Source: Phalacrocorax aristotelis (lineage: Eukaryota; Chordata; Aves; Suliformes; Phalacrocoracidae). Taken from it: a DNA stretch of 64,000 nucleotides. The stretch spans positions 186,001 through 250,000 of the forward strand of contig NC_134277.1 in NCBI RefSeq assembly GCF_949628215.1. Direction: 5' to 3'. Shown piece by piece: positions 35,702 to 47,500 of this stretch. The notes beneath the pieces are model-generated. The model saw only the letters and a list, made by a program, of their open reading frames with translations. It was not told the origin of the DNA and searched no databases. A program made the position numbers and the translations under genes. Within the stretch, counting starts at the first letter, position 1. Every line of letters starts with the position of its first letter.

Positions 35702-35980
35702 CATAGACTCACAGAACAGAATTATAGAATGATTTTGGTTGGAAGGGACCTTCCAAGGCCATCCAGTCCAACCCCCTGCCATGAGCAGGGACATCTCCCA
35801 CTAGATCAGGTGCTCAGAGCCCCGGCCAGCCTGGCCTTGAATGTTTCCAGGGATGGGGCATCTCCCACCTCTCTGGACAACCTGGGCCAGGGTTTCAACA
35901 CCCTCAGCGTAAAGAATTTCTTCCTTATATCCAGCCTAAATCTCCCCTCTTTTAGTTTACAACCATGACCTCTCATCCTA
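35702..35980 (-). mobile_element. CR1 LINE 3' fragment (copy H)
   Basis: Minus-oriented tail beginning around 'agaattatagaatgattttg' and ending near 'acctctcatcctaaacaa'. It is joined within a few bases to the plus-oriented copy that follows, giving a head-to-head pair. Confidence 0.9.
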
Positions 35981-35984
35981 AACA

Positions 35985-36885
35985 AGCAAGTTTGCAGATG
36001 ACACCAAGCTGAGCGGGGCAGGTGACCCACCAGAAGGACGGGATGTCATCCAGAGAGACCTGGACATGCGGGAGAGGGGGCCTGGGAGAGCCTCCTGAGG
36101 TTCAGCAAGGCCAAGGGCAAGGTCCTGCCCCTGGGTCGGGGCAGCCCCCGGTACCAACACAGGCTGGGGGATGGGGGGATGGGGAGCAGCCCTGCGGAGA
36201 AGGACTTGGGGGGTGCTGGGGGGTGAAAAGCTGGACACGAGCCGGCCATGTGCGCTCGCAGCCCAGAGAGCCAGCCGTGCCCTGGGCTGCATCCCCAGCA
36301 GGGCGGGCAGCAGGGCGAGGGAGGGGGTCCTGCCCCTCTGCCCCGCTCTGTGAGACCCCCCTGCAGCGCCGCCTCCAGCTCGGGGCTTCTCAGCACGGGA
36401 CAGACACGGGGCTGTTGGAGCGGGGCCAGAGGGGGCACAGAAATGCTCCGGGGGCTGGAGCCCCCCTGCTGCGAGGCCGGGCTGGGAGAGCTGGGGTTGT
36501 GCAGCCTGGGGGAGAGAAGCTGCGGGGAGACCTTATTGCGGCCTCCCAGTGCTTAAAGGGGGGCTGTGGGAAGGGTGGGGGCGACCTCTTTAGCAAGGCC
36601 TGTTGTGACCAAGGGGTCACAAGGCCAAGGGGTGATAGTTTTAAACTAAAAGAGGGGAGTTTCAGACTGGATATAAGGAAGAAATTCTTTACTCTGAGGG
36701 TGGTGAGGCGCTGGCCCATGTCGCCCAGAGGGGTGGGAGATGCCTCACCCCTGCAAATATTTAAGGCCAGGCTGGCCGGGGCTCTGAGCACCTGATCTGG
36801 TTGAAGATGTCCCTGCTCATGGCAGGGGGTTGGACTGGATGGGCTCTAAAGGTCCCTTCCAACTGAAACCATTCTCTTAATCTTC
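35985..36885 (+). mobile_element. CR1 LINE fragment (copy I)
   Basis: A plus-oriented CR1 of about 900 bp. It starts within the end of the reverse-transcriptase region, 'agtttgcagatgacaccaag', and ends at 'ttccaactgaaaccattct'. It is the longest member of its subfamily in the 5' intron of KIF9. Confidence 0.9.
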
Positions 36886-37261
36886 AATTCTAAACATGAG
36901 AGGCAAAATGGGGAGGCAAAGCTGCTTTGGGGAGGTGACCATGAGGCAGTCTCTAGAATTCAAACTCTGGTGATGCTTTGAGAGTTGAATCCTCCCAGTT
37001 TGACAGCACAACTTGTGCCTCAGCACCCTGGGCCATCTGCATGCCCAGGGCAAAATCTGCAGCTGGGCCACCTCCGCCCCAAGGAGAACAGGGGAGTAAA
37101 CAGCCTCAGATTACCTGCTGCCTTCCCAGGAGAGCACAAACCAACCAGAGAGTGTAGGATGTGAGGCAGCTGGTGACACAGCTTCACCAATAACAGGGGC
37201 CTAGGAGAGATGACAGAAGAGATGGGATGAGGGCATGGGATGGCCGGGATAACAGGGAACA

Positions 37262-37727
37262 CAGGGAATGCCTTCTCAGAGCGTGTCCAGAGAAGGGCAG
37301 CAGGGCTGGGGCAGGGTCTGGAGCACAAGTGTGCTGGGGGGCGGCTGGGGGAGCTGGGGGGGTTTAGCCTGGAGAAGAGGGGGCTGAGGGGAGCCCTTCT
37401 CGCCCTCTGCAGCTGCCTGAGAGGGGCTGGAGTGAGGGGGGGGCTGGTCTCTGCTCCCAAGTCACCAGGGACAGGGCGAGAGGGAACGGCCTTAGGCTGC
37501 ACCAGGGGAGGTTTGGGTTGGGTGTGAGGGAAATGTCTTCCCTGCCAGAGGGGTTAGGGGTTGGCACAGGCTGCCCAGGGAGGTGGGGGAGTCACCGTCC
37601 CTGGGGGGTTCAAACACCGTGCAGACGTGGCACTTGGGGATGTGGTTTAGGAGGCCTGGGTGTGTTGGGTTGGGGGTTGGAGTTGGTGATCCCAAAAGTC
37701 TTTTCCAATGTTAGTGATTCTATGCCA
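37262..37727 (+). mobile_element. CR1 LINE 3' fragment (copy J)
   Basis: Plus-oriented, same subfamily as copies B and C. It runs from 'gcgtgtccagagaagggcag' to 'tccaatgttagtgattctat'. It ends about 460 bp before the KIF9/KLHL18 island. Confidence 0.92.
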
Positions 37728-38077
37728 TGGACAGCCATGCCCACAGCCCCGCTTGCTGGGGACAAGTGTAAAGGAGGGTGATCTAAGAGGGGGCTGGGGT
37801 GGAGGGGGGCTGCAGGGACAGGGGAGGCATCATCCAAGTTTTAGCAGACCTTTGTGGGGTGGAGATGGTGGGGAGAAAAGGGCTGAGGAGGGAAACAACG
37901 TCTTGAGGAGGTGAGGCTGGTGGCATGGCGAGGGGGAGGTGGAGGCCTAGGAGACATCACCTGAGGTGGGGGGAACAAATACTGGGGAAGGACGGGACAG
38001 ACCTTGGGGAGAGGGCCTGGGCCTGGAGGAGCGGGACCGGGCCTTGAGGAGGTGAGGCCTGGAGGAGAGGGACAAAG

Positions 38078-38124
38078 CCTGTGGGGCCGCTGCAGCCTGT
38101 GGGGCCGCTGCAGCCTGTGGGGCC
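38078..38124. repeat. 18-bp tandem repeat at the promoter edge
   Basis: About 2.6 perfect copies of an 18-bp unit (gcctgtggggccgctgca) lie at the KIF9-side edge of the shared CpG island. Confidence 0.85.
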
Positions 38125-38190
38125 AACAGCGCCGGGAGAGGCGGGTGACGAGTGGCCCCTGCGAAGAGGCAGCCCCCGGACCTCACCTAC

Positions 38191-38270
38191 CTGCGCCCCC
38201 TCCTCAGCCGGTCTCCGGCGCGGGGAGGCCGCGGCTCTGTGTACGCCGTTGCCATGGCGTCCGCCACTTC
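38191..38270 (-). other. KIF9: Candidate KIF9 untranslated exon 1
   Basis: On the minus strand a donor CAG|GTAGGT at 38191/38190 follows GC-rich sequence inside the shared island. KIF9 coding exon 1 begins with an acceptor and only five untranslated bases, so an upstream untranslated exon must exist, and this is the best placed one. The outer end is a guess. Confidence 0.4.
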
Positions 38271-38401
38271 CGGCCTTCCCCGGAAGCGGAGGGAGGCGGA
38301 AGTTGGGCGGGGGGAGGTGGAGGCTGCGCTACGGTGGCCGGGCGTGGACAAGGCGCGGGGGAGGCGAAGCCAGGCGGTGCGCGGCGGGAGCGGCTGGGAA
38401 G

Positions 38402-38542
38402 ATGCTGGAGGCGGCGGCGGCGGAGCCGGAGCTGGACCCTGAGGACTTGGTGCATTTCTCGGTGGGCGATTTGCCCAGCCGGGGGTACGGCGTGATGGGC
38501 GAGATCCGGCGGCAGGGCAAACTCTGCGACGTGACCCTCAAG
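38402..38542 (+). CDS. KLHL18: KLHL18 coding exon 1
   Basis: The ATG at 38402 opens [20 protein letters not shown] and continues to [20 protein letters not shown]. The exon ends AAG|GTGCGG after 141 nt in phase 0. From EDLVHFS on it matches other vertebrates. The first twelve residues, encoded partly by four GCG codons, do not. Its donor is followed about 125 bp later by a G-rich minisatellite. Confidence 0.94.
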
Positions 38543-41500
38543 GTGCGGCCCGAGGCTGGGGGGGATGGGCTGAGGACCCCCCCGGTTCCTGAGGGGGAGG
38601 TCTGAGGGACCCCCGGTCCCTTTACCGGAGAGAAGGGGGCAGCTGGGGTCCCCTCGGGTCTGTCTGGTGGGGGCAGGAGGGCGAGCTGAGGGCTCCTTTG
38701 GCGGGGGGCAGGAGGGCGAGCTGAGGGCCCCTTGGGGGGGGCAGGAGAGGGAGCTGAGGGCCCCTTTGGTGGGGGGCAGGAGGGGGAGCTGAGGGCCCCT
38801 TTGGTGGGGGGCAGGAGGGGGAGCTGAGGGCCCCTTGGGGGGGGCAGGAGGGGGAGCTGAGGGCCCCTTTGGTGGGGGGCAGGAGGGGGAGCTGAGGGCC
38901 CCTTTGGTGGGGGGCAGGAGGGGGAGCTGAGGGCCCCTTGGGGGGGGCAGGAGGGGGAGCTGAGGGCCCCTTTGGTGGGGGGCAGGAGGGGGAGCTGAGG
39001 GCCCCTTTGGTGGGGGGCAGGAGGGGGAGCTGAGGGCCCCTTTGGTGGGGGCAGGAGGGCGAGCTGAGGGCCCCTTTGGTGGGGGGCAGGAGGGCGAGCT
39101 GAGGGTCCCCCTTTCCCATGGCTTTCTGCAGCGGAATAGGGCACTGCTGAGACCCACCGCAGCCCCTTGGTGGGGGTGTTGGGCCTCCCCAGCCCTGGGT
39201 GGGGGGCTCTGTGAGAGCCCTTTTGGGGGTGAGGGGGGTGCTGAACACCTCCAGCCCACGGCAGATGCTGGGACAAGCCGGTGACCCCCCAACGCTGCGC
39301 CTCACCCCGGGCACAGGGTGGGAGATGGAGTCCCTGTTTCTTGGGACCATCGTGGTTTTCCCAGCAGCCAGGCAGAGCAATGTGAGAATACATCTTGTTT
39401 TGGGAGGAAACAGGGTGCCCCGGACCCCCCCGCCATGTTTTGGTGGTGGTCCCGGTGCTGAATGGTGTTGGTGTGAGCTTATGGACCAACCTCTGCCCCA
39501 ACCCATGGGAGAAGAGTCCTTTTCTATAGGAAACTTCTATGTTTTAAAAAATCGCTTTCTTATAACGAAGAAATAACCTGTAATCTTGGTAAATCCTCTG
39601 GATCGTGCTCCTGGCCCTCCAGGGGTGGGCTGTAAGGGCTTTGAGCGTGGCCCATGCTGGGCAGGAGATGCTGGCGTCCTTCGGACCAGGAGCTCATGGG
39701 CAGAGGAGTTTGTTGTGGGGTGGGTGCGACATGTAACTCCTAGGATTGGTTGAGTCATGCCAGAATTTACTCTCAAGTTTAATTAAACGTGAAGGTGTTT
39801 CCCAGCCTACTCATGCTAAAACCCTTCACCTGCCTCCTGCCGCCGAAGAAGGAGCCGGCGAGGGTTGTGCCCGTCGTGGAGATGGCAGGATGTGTGGTTC
39901 GGGTGCACCCCTGGGCTACGCGGGGCTGCCTTCTCCCCAGAGATCACCTGTTGGGAGGAGCGGCTGCTTTGCAGGCTGAAATGCTCATCGTGAAGAGCAC
40001 AGCCGTGGGCTGATCCCCCTTGGAAGGGGTTGTACCTTTGAAGGCGCGATATTTGTGGCAGTCTGTGCCGTAACGTGGAGGAATTCTGTGACAAAACTCA
40101 TTTGTGAATGAGGGCACCATTTTATTAGAATTAAACTTTGTGTTATTGAGGTGGTTTTGCGTTGCAGAAGATGATTCTCAGGTCCTGCGAGTCGCACGTC
40201 TCTGGAATCGCAGTGGAGAGCCAGCCGTGGGTCCCCTTCCTGGGTTTGGGCTGCTCTGTGTGGTCTGGAGGGAGGCGATAGCGACGAGGTACATAACCCC
40301 GGGCTTATCTCAGGTAAAGACCCAACCATTGTTCTGCAAAACTCTACTGAATAAGTTTTCCTGTAGATTTACCATAGCAAAGTCTTTTTTTTTTTTTTTT
40401 TTTTTTTTCAATCTTGCTTATCTTCCTTTGTATATCTTGGGTGGCAGAGTGGCAACACTCTTAAAGTCTTGAGGGCTGAGGGAGCTTTCCTGTCCAGCTG
40501 TCAGAATGCGCGCCCTGACGGTGCTTTATGGGTGAGGGCACAGTGCAGGTCCGCTTCCTTTTTCCTTTTATTATATTTTGTTCCAGAGACTGTTGCTGTC
40601 TGGGGAGGGTGCAGAGCCTTCCATCGCCACAAAGGTTTAAAATCTATTAAGATGTCTCTGTCATTCTTAAACTGAGTCTTAACTTCCTCCGCTGCCTAGT
40701 TAATTCTTTATTATACTAAAGAGCAGCCCCAGCAGCGACTGATACGTTTGGCAGAGGGCTGGCAGTGCGTTTCCGCGTTGGTTCAAACAGTCCAGCTTTC
40801 CCTCGTATGTGTGCTTCGTTCCTTTGATTCCTCTTGTACTGAGTCATGGCATCAAAATATCCCACCTCTTTGCCGCTTCTCCCTCTTGACAGCAGATTTC
40901 TCTGTGCTCGCCTGTCCCGTGGTGATTGAATTAATGCTGCCTGCTGAATCCGAGCCAAGCCTTTCCTCCCTGTTGTTCAGTACAGGGTGTCTTCTCTGGC
41001 TGCTGAACGTTTAAGAAGTAATTTTTCTTAGCTCGATTTTGGAGGTGGCTTCGAATCAGCCACCTTGATCACGGCTGACGCAAAGCGTGCTTTTCCCTGA
41101 CCTTGCTCGGGAATGCTTCCCGCATGCGTTGGTGAAGCTGTAAATCCAGCGCGGTGCAGAAGGAGCCTGCCAAGTGAGTTGTCTAGCGGGGACGGCATTC
41201 GAATACTCCTTACCCAAAATGAAAGTAGGAAAAGCACTGAGAAGCATTTAAAGTCAATACCTGAAGGAGACCGTAGTGGGTCCCGGTGACTGTTGCCCCA
41301 CTGGAGTGAGTTTGTTGCTGTTTTTTCACATGTAGTGCCTTTAAGTTGTCGCGTCTATAAAGGAAAAAAAGCTGCCAAACGCTGCTTTGGGCCAGGAACC
41401 GGATTCCTCCTGACGTGACCCGCGTTCGGGCTCGCGACTGAAACGGGAGCGAGCAGCGTTGTTGCAGCACGGTTCAGGTTTTTAGCAGCCTGTTTACAGA

Positions 41501-44500
41501 TATCAGCGCTGGGTCAGTGGCTGGAAATGATTCTCCCAGCCTGCAGAAACATTTGCTGTTCCGACAGGCCTAAGATTGTGAGGAAGCTTTGGTGCTCCCG
41601 TTTGTTTGTTTTAATTATTCCCCTCGTAAAGCCAGGCGAGCATTCATTCAGTAAACAGGAGGGGCAGAATTTGCTCTCCTTTCTCAGAAACCGTCTTGCC
41701 GCAGTCCTGCTCTGCAGGAGATGGTGCTGCCTCAGCAGCGTACGGCAGCTGGGTTTAGATGCGATTAAAAGCAAGAAGTGCTGATTTGACTGGCTCCCTT
41801 GGAGCTCCGATTATTCAAACTCGGCTTAGGGAAATGGTCACCGCTTCTCGTGATTGCCCATGTGAAAACAAAGTTTCACGGGGCGGTAAGTGAGCTGCGC
41901 GTCTTTCCAGCGGCTTAGGATGCGTTCTTCGAGAGCCAAAGCTCCTTTCCGGCACGGATGGTTGGGGTTGTGGATTTGAAAAGTCCTTTTCTATTCCTGT
42001 CTCTTAAATAGCTGCAGGTCAGAGCTCCTCTTGAAGATGTTCCATCGCAGGCACCTGTCCTTTCAGTCTCCTTTTGGAGACTCTTGGAAGTATTTATTTA
42101 AAGAATAATTTTAGGATGGTTTGGTAGAAACACATGTGAATAAGCTGGAGGGAGGAGGGGAGGCAAGGAGGCACACCTTATTCTGTGGTTAGTTCATTTT
42201 CCTTTGGTGAAAGTAGGATTTTTGCTGACTAAAGCCAAGTCTCAGCCACTGTTCCCTTCTCTCAGGATTGCAAGGTTGGGCCTCAGTGTGGCCTTGTCTG
42301 GTTTAAAAAAATAAAAAACCAGCCAAACTGTTTGCCAGTTTAACCCGACCACAGTGATATTATGGAAAAATCTTCCAGGCGAGGCTTGTGCTTCTCTCCT
42401 TTTCCCATGTTGGTGGTGTTGGCAAAGCTGATGGTGGGTCCGTCTGTGTCGGGGAAACGCCAAGCCTGGAGCGATCGTCAGGTGTGCAGAAAGGAAGCTT
42501 CTTGACTGTTTTTTTTTTTTTTTAGTTTGGGGGGTTTTGAGGCTTTTAGCTACAAATACGGACACGTTAAGCATTTTGAAGACTGGTAGGCTTATTTCAA
42601 ATCTAGCTTTCACCTTTGGACTGTACATTTTGAGGTGTGATCGTAGACCCACGGAGGAGCAGCCATTCCCCACGCACCTCACCTTAACCAGCACCTGGGG
42701 CCAAACTGGGGTTTCCAGCGATGGACCAGGGTTTGAATTGTCTGGATTTCTCAGGCTTCAAACGGGCTGTGAGTGGCAAAGTCTATATATGTGCTAGGGA
42801 TAGCTTCAAATTTAATGTGCTTAGCATCTCTGGCCGTGGAACAGAACCCGCTGCAGCGAGGTCTCCTCTGGGTGCCACCTCCTATGGGTCAGGTGTTATC
42901 ACAGTTACTGACAGCTGGCGTTTTTGGATGAAATCAGTGAGGTTTGATTTCTGTGTTGTCCACCTGCTTTTTTTGCCCCAGAAGCTGGATATAAAGCATT
43001 TTCTTTCAGGGTGTCTTCATGTTAGGGGACTTCTGGGCTGTTTTCTGGCTGCCTTACTGTTCGCAGTGCTGTCGTGCTCCTGTCCAGGCACTATTCTGCT
43101 TCTCCCTGGAGCTCTTTCCTCCCCAGAGCATTTCACCTTCTGCCTGAACATGGCCTAGGAGTCTTCAGTTACTTCTACAGTCAGCACTGCCATTGATTTT
43201 ACCTTATTGGTAGAAATTAGTTAGCTTCTTATAAGCTCACTGGGTAAGAAAAGCTCTGTGTTAAAGGTTTGGGCCCTCGTTGCTTTGGTTTCCTGTACGC
43301 AGTGACGTGGCAAAACCTTTCCCAATTACTTTAGTGTGCATTTGTAGCCTTCTTATTTTTTTTCTCTGTGTGTGTGTGTTCTCAAAGCATTTTAAAGCTC
43401 ACAAGTAACCGCTGCAAAAGTGTGAAGAATCTCAGTTTACTGACAAATGCAGGTATTTGGGGGCGTAAGTCCCTGATCTGGAGATTCTGATCTGCTTTTT
43501 AAGAGCAGAAATTAAGCTACTTGGTATTTGTGTTCTTCCTGAGCATTGTTTTTTGAAGACAAATATCCTCTCGAGGTGAAAGCTGCTGGGTAGCTTTGTT
43601 TTCTGGAGTTTGCGTCTCTGCTTTAGGCCAAGGTACAAGTGCTCTCTGGGGACACATCAGCAGCTTGCTGGAAGCCCGTGGACTGCACCACTCCATAAAA
43701 CAGGGAAGCAATACTTGTCGTATTTCTTCATTGATAAATTTGGGGGGAACAAAGGTCTTCACAGCTCCTGCTTGCTCAGGTCAGAGCCGTCAGAGAACTG
43801 AGGGCCAGGCTGGCACCCTTGGGACACTGTCAAAAGAGGGGAGGTTTGTGCCTTTCTGAATGCTCAAAGAGCGAAGTTAATGCGAGCTGCTCTTATTGTT
43901 GCTGCTTTTGAATTGCACAGATGCCATATTTCAGTGACCAACTCCAAGACTAATTAGAAAAGTCTCTTAAAAAATAATGCAAGCCTGGCAAGTTAGAGTA
44001 ATTCCAAGCTGGAATTTTGGAGAGGTTGTTTCATGTACAACCCAAATCAGACCGACAGGTGATAGCCCTGTTGGCTTTTCTCCCCTTCTCACCCCAATTT
44101 TCTCAAAGCAGGCTGTTAACTCGAAACCCTCCGCGCTCGAGCAGATGCACCCGGGAGAGCTGCTGCTGCCAAGCGGAGGTGGAGGAGCCTCCCTTTGTCC
44201 CGACGTGGCAGATAAGTGGAATTCCAGACAGCTTAGGCTGCGTGAGTAATTTCGGCAGGCTCCTGGAAAACCCGGCTCCTGGCTGCTCTGCAGATGTTTG
44301 AGCACGTTTGTGAGATCCTTAAGGAAAATGAGCCTGGTAGGAGGGAGAATATCTTTTTATTTGAGGAGCTGATAGATTTTAAAAGCAGATAATCTGCTAC
44401 GCACGTGAAATCTTCAGGTCAAGGATCTTATTTAAACCTTGTCATACAGCTGTAACGAGCTACTTTGGATTACATTTGGACTTGTTTTTTCACCCGAGGT

Positions 44501-47500
44501 CTCAGCTAGCGTGGATGCTGTTCCTCTTATATAAAAGACAAGTATTTTTAGTGCTTTATGAAGATGTTAAACCTGAAGCGTTAGCAGAAACCACACATTT
44601 CTGCACTAAGCTTTTGACTCGGCCTCTCTGCGCATAGCAACAAGGCTTAATGTCTGACTTCCAAACCCACTTGCACCAGTTTTTATTTGCTTTCCTTAAA
44701 GCAAAACTTTCCCTACAGTTTCAGCTGGGCTTTTTGGTGACCTGGGTATTTAACCTGGTGTTTGGCAGGGCCGCTGGCGGGTGCTTCTTGCCCACTGAGG
44801 AGCAGGATGCTGTGGGGTGAGTTAAGAGCAGAGGCTGCATGTTCTCTGTGTTGCTGTAAGGGTTATAGGGGTGTAGGAGAGATCTGGGGTTCCTGTTGTG
44901 AAGAAGCTGGGGGAATGTGGCAGGGAACCAGGGTGCGTGTGGCTGGAGGGCCCGTGAGGGTCCCTCAGCTGTTGAGTTACCCTCAACGTTGGTTTTGCTG
45001 GTCCTTCAGGAGCGTGAAGGAGGGCAAGTAAGCTCTGCATTGCAGCCAGGTTCAAATTAATTAGTTACCATTATATCAGCAGGACTCTAATTAGTCTAGA
45101 CCAGAAGGATGTATGACTTAACGTGATCAATCTCTCGGTTTTACACATGCCAAGTGTGATCCAAACTCTTTCCCATCTCATACAGCTACTGTTTGGGTGG
45201 GAAGGAAGGGTATTTATCCAAATCTCTGAATTTTGATAGATCTCTTAAATTTTCCTATTCTATTACCTTCTGCCCAGCAACACATTGCTACAATGGCTTG
45301 GACGCTAGCTTAATTTCTCCTGTGGCCTCTCTGTGACTTGAATGCCGTTGTCACGTAAGGAAAAATGTATTTTTTTTTGAGATCTTTGAGTTCTTTTTAA
45401 GAACTCAAGAGACTTCACAGCTATGCATCGTAATGATGTTGTGAGAACAATAGATGCCTTTATTACACTGACACCATTTTCCTATGGAGAAAGCTTCATT
45501 GTACCCTGGAACTTGTTAACATTTAGTGGACGTGGGAGTGCAAGGGAGAGCTTTTTATGACCCTGCTAGAGAATGCGTTGGAAGGGAATTCTGTAACATT
45601 TGTGGTCAGAAGGGATGCTTTGCAAGCAGTGGTTCTGCTCTTGATTCTGGTAAACAGTATCTTTTGCCTTGAGAGAAAGGCACCTAAAATTATGTCGTGT
45701 AAAACAGCACGTCCTTGCATAAAGGTGGGAATCTTCTGAACGGTAAGCTGTTCTGCTGAGGCTCTGAAAGGGATGACAGTCCTGCCTGAAGGACTTATCC
45801 TCAAGCCTCTTCCCAGTGAGCTTGGTGATCTGGAGCTGCTGGGGTATTTCTCTTTTTGGGGCTGGTGTAAACAACTGATTCTGGCTTAGTGACGTGGATG
45901 TGATTAAGTTTGTGGTGATTTCATTTGCGCCTGGAGACAGTCCTGAACTCCAGGCTCAGAAAGTGGAAGATAAAGGCGCTGATCTGTGTGTAACTCAACA
46001 GGAGCTCCTGACTTCTCTAACATTGCAGGTATGGCCCTGAGACAGCCTGCTCTTGCAAATGAGAGCTTCCACCTTCAGCTGAAACCAAAATCCCCAACCG
46101 AGACCCTGGTTTAGACACATGTCCCGTGATGACGCAGAGCCAGGGAAGCCACCTGCCGAGTGACAGCCCAGCTCACGGAGGTTCCTCGGCAGTTTGCCCC
46201 ATGACGTTAGGTAGGCAATAAAACCCCGCTGTCGGGAAGGAGCTGCTGCTGTCAGGGACACCAGTTCCCTGGGTTGGCAGCGTCCTGCCCTTTGGATGCC
46301 TCCGTCCTGGGGCGTATGCAGCAGTATATAAATATAAAATAAAAGGGAAAAAATAATTTGAGACAACTTTTGACTACGGATGGAAAAGGCAGCTAGCTCC
46401 AAAGGCTGTGTGGCTGAGCTGCTCTGTAAGATCAAAACAGGAACCGAGCAGCCCGTCCCTGCCGGCCGCACTTAGTGAGGACAAAAATGGGGTTTTTCTC
46501 AACTGGACAAAGCTTTTTCTATATATATATTTTTTTAATGTTCTGCTGGTGCTTCTGGAATTAGTGGGCAGGGCTGTGATGGATTTTGAGCAAGAGGAAA
46601 CCTGTCAGTGGTAGGGTGGAATGATATCAAGAAGAGCGTGAGCTCTTTTTCGCTTGCTTGGTAGACTTAAATGACTGTAGCGTGACTCCGTCAGCGTAGG
46701 AAAGCATATTTATATGGTCAAAAGAAAGGGAGATCATTTGGCTCTGGAGATAAGGAGCACTTTTTGAATCAGAAGGTGCAAGGATAAATTGACAGGACAT
46801 GCACTGTACGCTCATCCTCAGAAGTATTTTTCATCTTCTACAGGAAAAACAGGTACTGTCGTTCGCCTCCAGCAAGAAATTTAGTTATTCCTTCAGGACT
46901 TGCCATTAAGTGCTGATGGTATGAACATAATGATAGCTTCTAGACCAGAGATCACAATTTATAAATCTCCCTGAGGGCCCTCTATCATTACAGGAGCAAG
47001 TTTAAAAAAAAATAAAAAAGGAATCACCGTTTTTTTTCTTGTCCAGTACCAGGCAATAGTTTCTGTTCAGCTGGTGGCGATCACAGCATGGATCAGCTTT
47101 TTGCTGATGCAGCTCTGTGGATCTCGCTGCTGGCAGGGGCCAGTCCCAGTCCTCCCACTCCCCCAGCTACGACAGCAGAAAATTATTCCCTTTTTTGTAC
47201 AGTTTATTTCTGTTGTATTTCCCTGAACGGTGAGGTCAGGCGAGTGCTAATACCAGTGCAAGGGAAGAGCTTGTGAACTATGTGGCTTCAGCTGTGCCAT
47301 CCTAGATAGGGACCCTGTGCCTATCCCCTAGATGGGGACCAAGCGGGGCAGGAGGTCAAGCCCTGAGTGGGGAGCTGAGGCTTCTCCCAGCAGGTAGCCA
47401 AAACCAACTCTGGTTAGTTCAAACCCTGCCCTGCCTGTGCAGGGTCATCCACGGTGGAGTTAATCTGTTAAATGGAGTGAAACCCTTTCCTTAATGTAAT

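Larger units (their letters stand above)
32768..38190 (-). other. KIF9: KIF9 5' intron(s), CR1-rich
   Basis: Sequence between KIF9 coding exon 1 and the promoter island. Five CR1 copies (33691-37727) fill much of it. From about 37750 to 38130 it turns G-rich and purine-rich with no recognisable exon. Any further untranslated exon of KIF9 in here cannot be found from sequence alone. Confidence 0.6.
38130..38620. promoter_or_regulatory. Shared KIF9/KLHL18 CpG-island promoter
   Basis: A CpG-rich block between the divergent genes. It contains three ETS-type GGAA cores: ACTTCCGG at 38266-38273, CCGGAAGC at 38280-38287 and GCGGAAGT at 38296-38303, plus GCCATGGCG near 38251. No TATA box is seen. 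The KLHL18 start codon is at 38402. A good minus-strand donor (CAG|GTAGGT) at 38191/38190 could end an untranslated first exon of KIF9. Head-to-head genes about 200 bp apart, sharing ETS sites in a CpG island, are typical of a bidirectional promoter. Confidence 0.75.

Noticed and set aside
32667-38542. A separate gene between KIF9 and KLHL18
   Set aside because: All sizeable frames here (for example 36022-36795) are CR1 sequence. No other conserved exon is visible.
38204-39506. Three overlapping minus-strand frames of 294-390 codons
   Set aside because: They are the G-rich minisatellite translated in all three frames; the residue repeats mirror the DNA unit.
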